DNA from: Acinetobacter sp. A47
GTDB taxonomy: Bacteria; Pseudomonadota; Gammaproteobacteria; Pseudomonadales; Moraxellaceae
Length of the DNA stretch: 64,000 nucleotides
Direction: 5' to 3'
NCBI RefSeq assembly: GCF_000805455.1
Contig: NZ_JSUS01000064.1
Location: forward strand, 62,001-126,000
Each line of letters starts with the position of its first letter. Position 1 is the first letter of the stretch. A program made the translations under genes and the position numbers. The notes under the pieces were generated by a model. It made no database searches. It was not told the origin of the DNA and saw only the letters and a list, made by a program, of their open reading frames with translations. This document shows positions 61,214 through 64,000 of the stretch, piece after piece.

Positions 61214-62554
61214 ATGTCAGGTTATGAAATTAATTTTGATGGTTTAGTGGGACCGACCCATCATTATGCGGGTTTATCGTATGGCAATGTGGCATCGACT
61301 AAAAACCGGAATAATGCATCAAATCCGAAGTTAGCCGCCAAGCAAGGCTTAAAGAAAATGAAAGCCCTTGCCGATTTGGGACTCAAGCAAGGTGTGTTTG
61401 CCCCACAAGAGCGTCCGCATGTGCCAACGCTACGCCGTTTGGGTTTTACCGGCAGTGATATTGACGTGATTACCCAGGCCATGCGCACTGCACCGGCATT
61501 GTTATCATCATTGAGTTCGGCCTCATCGATGTGGACGGCGAACTCCTGTACGGTGTCGCCATCGGCAGATAGCGCTGATGGTCGTATGCACTTTACTGCG
61601 GCAAACTTGAACAACAAATTCCATCGTTCAATTGAGCATCATACCACCACACGTATTTTGCAGGCGATGTTCAACAATGATGTATATTTTGCGCATCATG
61701 AAGCATTGCCTGAAGCAGCACTGTTCGGTGATGAAGGTGCAGCCAATCATAACCGTCTCGGGGGGGACTATGATCAGGCCGGTGTACAGGTTTTTGTTTA
61801 TGGTCAGCAACAGCTCGGTGGCAAGGTTGCACCGCAGAAATTCCCTGCACGGCAAACCCGTGAGGCGAGTGAAGCGATTGCGCGTTTACATCGTTTAGAT
61901 GCGAAACGCACGGTGTTCATTCAGCAAAACCCGCATGTGATTGATCAGGGCGTGTTCCATAACGATGTGATTGCGGTGAGTAACCAGCAGGTCTTGTTCC
62001 ATCATCAGCATGCCTTTCTGGATCAGGCGGCAGCTCTGGATGAAATCCGTAAAAAAATGGCGGGGATCGGGCAAGAGTTTATCTCGATTGAAGTACCGGA
62101 AAGTCGTGTCAGTGTTGATGATGCCGTGGCTACCTATTTGTTTAACAGCCAGATTCTGACCCGTGCAGATGGCGGTATGAGTATCGTGGTCCCTGAAGAG
62201 TCGCGTCAGAACAAAGCGGTGTGGGACTATTTGAGTAACATGATTCAAATGGGTACGCCTATTGATGACATCAAGGTGTTTGATTTGCGTGAAAGTATGC
62301 GTAATGGCGGCGGCCCGGCATGTCTGCGCTTACGTGTGGCGGTAAATGACGCGGAACTTGCTGCGGTGAATCCAAACCTGTTTATGAATGATGCCCTGTT
62401 CAAAACCCTGAACCAGTGGGTCGATCAGCATTATCGTGACGAGTTAACCCAGGACGATTTGGCCGATCCAAATTTATTGATCGAGAGCCGTACCGCGCTG
62501 GATGAACTCACCAAGATTCTGGGTTTAGGCTCGGTTTATCACTTCCAGAGATAA
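61214..62554 (+). CDS. astB: N-succinylarginine dihydrolase AstB
   Basis: A 446-aa amidinotransferase-fold hydrolase that converts N2-succinylarginine to N2-succinylornithine, 2 NH3 and CO2. The family start [21 protein letters not shown], the EHHTTTRIL and [10 protein letters not shown] segments, and the Cys-bearing [10 protein letters not shown] (active-site Cys region) are clear. AGGGAGAAAAAA precedes the ATG. Length matches E. coli AstB (447). Confidence 0.96.
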   Translation: MSGYEINFDGLVGPTHHYAGLSYGNVASTKNRNNASNPKLAAKQGLKKMKALADLGLKQGVFAPQERPHVPTLRRLGFTGSDIDVITQAMRTAPALLSSLSSASSMWTANSCTVSPSADSADGRMHFTAANLNNKFHRSIEHHTTTRILQAMFNNDVYFAHHEALPEAALFGDEGAANHNRLGGDYDQAGVQVFVYGQQQLGGKVAPQKFPARQTREASEAIARLHRLDAKRTVFIQQNPHVIDQGVFHNDVIAVSNQQVLFHHQHAFLDQAAALDEIRKKMAGIGQEFISIEVPESRVSVDDAVATYLFNSQILTRADGGMSIVVPEESRQNKAVWDYLSNMIQMGTPIDDIKVFDLRESMRNGGGPACLRLRVAVNDAELAAVNPNLFMNDALFKTLNQWVDQHYRDELTQDDLADPNLLIESRTALDELTKILGLGSVYHFQR

Positions 62555-62587
62555 GCACGCAATAACGGCTTTTAAGGATGAAAGTAC

Positions 62588-63556
62588 ATGGTTGATCTAC
62601 TCGCGTTGACTTTGGCGCAACAGACCCCTGAGCAGACACAGGGAGAAACGGCTGGGTTTAGCTGGCAGTGGCTGGGTGAAGGGCTATTGCAATGCACGCC
62701 CAAAACCGCTTATGAAAAAACCATGGTGCTTTCTGCCGGTATTCATGGCAATGAAACAGCACCGATCGAACTGCTGGCACAGATCATTCACGATCTGTTT
62801 GCCGGCCAGCTGGCTTTGGCGGTTCGGGTGCTGTTTGTATTGGGGAATCCTGCTGCGATCCGGCAAGGGGTACGTTATCTGGAAAATGATATGAACCGCA
62901 TGTTTTGCGGGGCCTATCAGAGTTTACCGCAGGATCAGGAAACTGCCCGGGCTGCACAATTAGAGCAGGCGGTAGCAGCATTCTTTGAACAGGATCAACT
63001 TGCGACGCAACGTTATCACTATGATTTGCATACTGCCATTCGTGCTTCGCTATTGCCTGTATTTGCCTTATTTCCTTACCAGACGCGGCCCTATGATGAG
63101 GCTATGCTGCAAAGCCTAAATGCTGCCAATCTGGATGCGCTGGTTTATCACAATGCGGCGGGCAAAACCTTTACCCATTTTACCACTGAGCATTTCCAGG
63201 CTGCGAGCAGCACCCTGGAGTTAGGCAAGGCCAAACCATTTGGCCAAAATGATCTGGCCGATTTTGCCAGCATTGATCAGGTGTTACGTGCCGTACTGGC
63301 AGAGCAGGCCTTACCCGCCAGACAGAAGCCTGCGATTCGCCAGTTCAAGGTAGTAGATTCCATCTTAAAGCAAAGTGAAGATTTTCAGCTGAATCTGGGT
63401 ACCGATGCGCCGAATTTTTCTACCTTTCAGCAAGGTGAGCTGATTGCTTCTCAGCAGGCAGGTGACTATGTGGCACAGCAGCAAGTCTGGATTTTATTCC
63501 CGAATCCGAATGTAAAGACCGGACTCAGGGCTGGACTGGTATTAAAAGAAATGTAA
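62588..63556 (+). CDS. astE: succinylglutamate desuccinylase AstE
   Basis: A 322-aa zinc hydrolase of the aspartoacylase/carboxypeptidase group that releases succinate and glutamate from N-succinylglutamate. Zinc ligands are H53 and E56 in GIHGNETAP and a later His in YDLHTAIR; the catalytic Glu is likely in [21 protein letters not shown] precedes the ATG. It is the last gene of ast; its glutamate would feed the dehydrogenase at the head of the operon. Confidence 0.94.
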   Translation: MVDLLALTLAQQTPEQTQGETAGFSWQWLGEGLLQCTPKTAYEKTMVLSAGIHGNETAPIELLAQIIHDLFAGQLALAVRVLFVLGNPAAIRQGVRYLENDMNRMFCGAYQSLPQDQETARAAQLEQAVAAFFEQDQLATQRYHYDLHTAIRASLLPVFALFPYQTRPYDEAMLQSLNAANLDALVYHNAAGKTFTHFTTEHFQAASSTLELGKAKPFGQNDLADFASIDQVLRAVLAEQALPARQKPAIRQFKVVDSILKQSEDFQLNLGTDAPNFSTFQQGELIASQQAGDYVAQQQVWILFPNPNVKTGLRAGLVLKEM

Positions 63557-63731
63557 TAAGGCTTTGCCAATAAAGCGGTCAGATGTCGGTATGTAAGGCA
63601 CATGGATGGAGTTTGAAGATGGATGTTCAGTGAATCAAGACAGGTCAAGAAATATCGTTTAGATATTCATTTTTATGAAAGTGAAACAGCAAGGACAGGT
63701 TGTCATAAGGATACAGTGGGAGTGACCGTGT

Positions 63732-64000
63732 ATGAGTAACAATAATGAAAAGACATTTCCCTCAGCAGAGTTTCTGGGCGGACAATGTGCACCACAGCAG
63801 GATGCTGCCAGTTTGTCAGGTCTTTGCAGTGCCGGAGCAGAGACGGGTAAGCCGTTAAAGCGTGCCATGACCAAACGACATCTGGTGATGATTTCACTGG
63901 GTGGTGCAATTGGAACCGGACTATTTCTGGGTTCCGGTGATGTTATTTCTCAGGCAGGTCCGGTGGGGGCAATTTTTTCTTACCTGCTAGGTGGCGTGAT
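63732..64000 (+). CDS. amino acid permease, partial (runs off the window)
   Basis: The first 89 codons of an APC-family permease. After a long polar N-terminus of about 45 residues come the family motif [21 protein letters not shown] and the next helix. GGGAG lies upstream of the ATG. Its position 175 bases after astE suggests uptake of arginine or a related amino acid, but the 3' part is missing, so the substrate is open. Confidence 0.8.
   Translation, partial: MSNNNEKTFPSAEFLGGQCAPQQDAASLSGLCSAGAETGKPLKRAMTKRHLVMISLGGAIGTGLFLGSGDVISQAGPVGAIFSYLLGGV

Overview
The window reads as a chromosomal segment of an Acinetobacter (Moraxellaceae, Gammaproteobacteria). The evidence is the pcaIJFBDKCHG-quiBCXA gene order, a CatM-type LysR regulator, hutUHTIG with hutCD, astCADBE, moderate-to-low GC, and protein sequences of Acinetobacter type. 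No rRNA, tRNA, CRISPR array, transposase or prophage gene is visible. Most of the window is a catabolic island whose products drain into the TCA cycle.

Layout. 1-881: a possible gene remnant and an AT-rich secreted protein of unknown function. 1051-6558 (minus): Dyp-type peroxidase, FdhD, an FdhF/YdeP-like molybdopterin oxidoreductase, a one-helix membrane protein and an unrecognised 274-aa protein. 6892-10946 (plus): cyanide-insensitive-type cytochrome bd oxidase (cioA/cydA, cydB), a DUF2474 mini-subunit and a MocR-type regulator. 11005-20867 (minus): histidine utilisation, hutC-hutD then hutU-hutH-hutT-hutI-hutG, closed by a glutamate dehydrogenase gene. 21057-35746 (minus): pcaIJFBDKCHG-quiBCXA, converting quinate/shikimate to protocatechuate and then to succinyl-CoA plus acetyl-CoA. 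35868-39334: catBCA (minus) and divergent catM, the catechol branch, which feeds beta-ketoadipate enol-lactone into the same PcaD/PcaIJ/PcaF; no second catIJFD set is present. 39614-42872: OprD-family porin, DUF815 ATPase, GntR/FCD regulator and a small protein.

42952-45652 is a probable Fur-controlled operon (DUF3649, PepSY membrane protein, DUF3325). It is followed by fadE (46022-48490), a 36-aa membrane protein, a TonB-dependent siderophore receptor with a secreted partner (48917-51824), an SDR (52428-53273) and NAD malic enzyme (53655-55355). 55438-63556 holds a Lrp/AsnC regulator divergent from a second glutamate dehydrogenase and astCADBE (arginine to glutamate plus succinate). An amino-acid permease runs off the right edge.

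Points worth attention: two close glutamate dehydrogenase paralogues, one ending the hut operon and one starting the ast operon; the junction of cat and pca operons sharing one lower pathway, with no pcaU; two hairpin-rich intergenic blocks inside the pca-qui operon (between pcaG and quiB, and between pcaF and pcaJ); and a CatM-type operator whose 13-base core recurs upstream of the OprD-family porin gene. I did not find a clearly new defence or mobile system.
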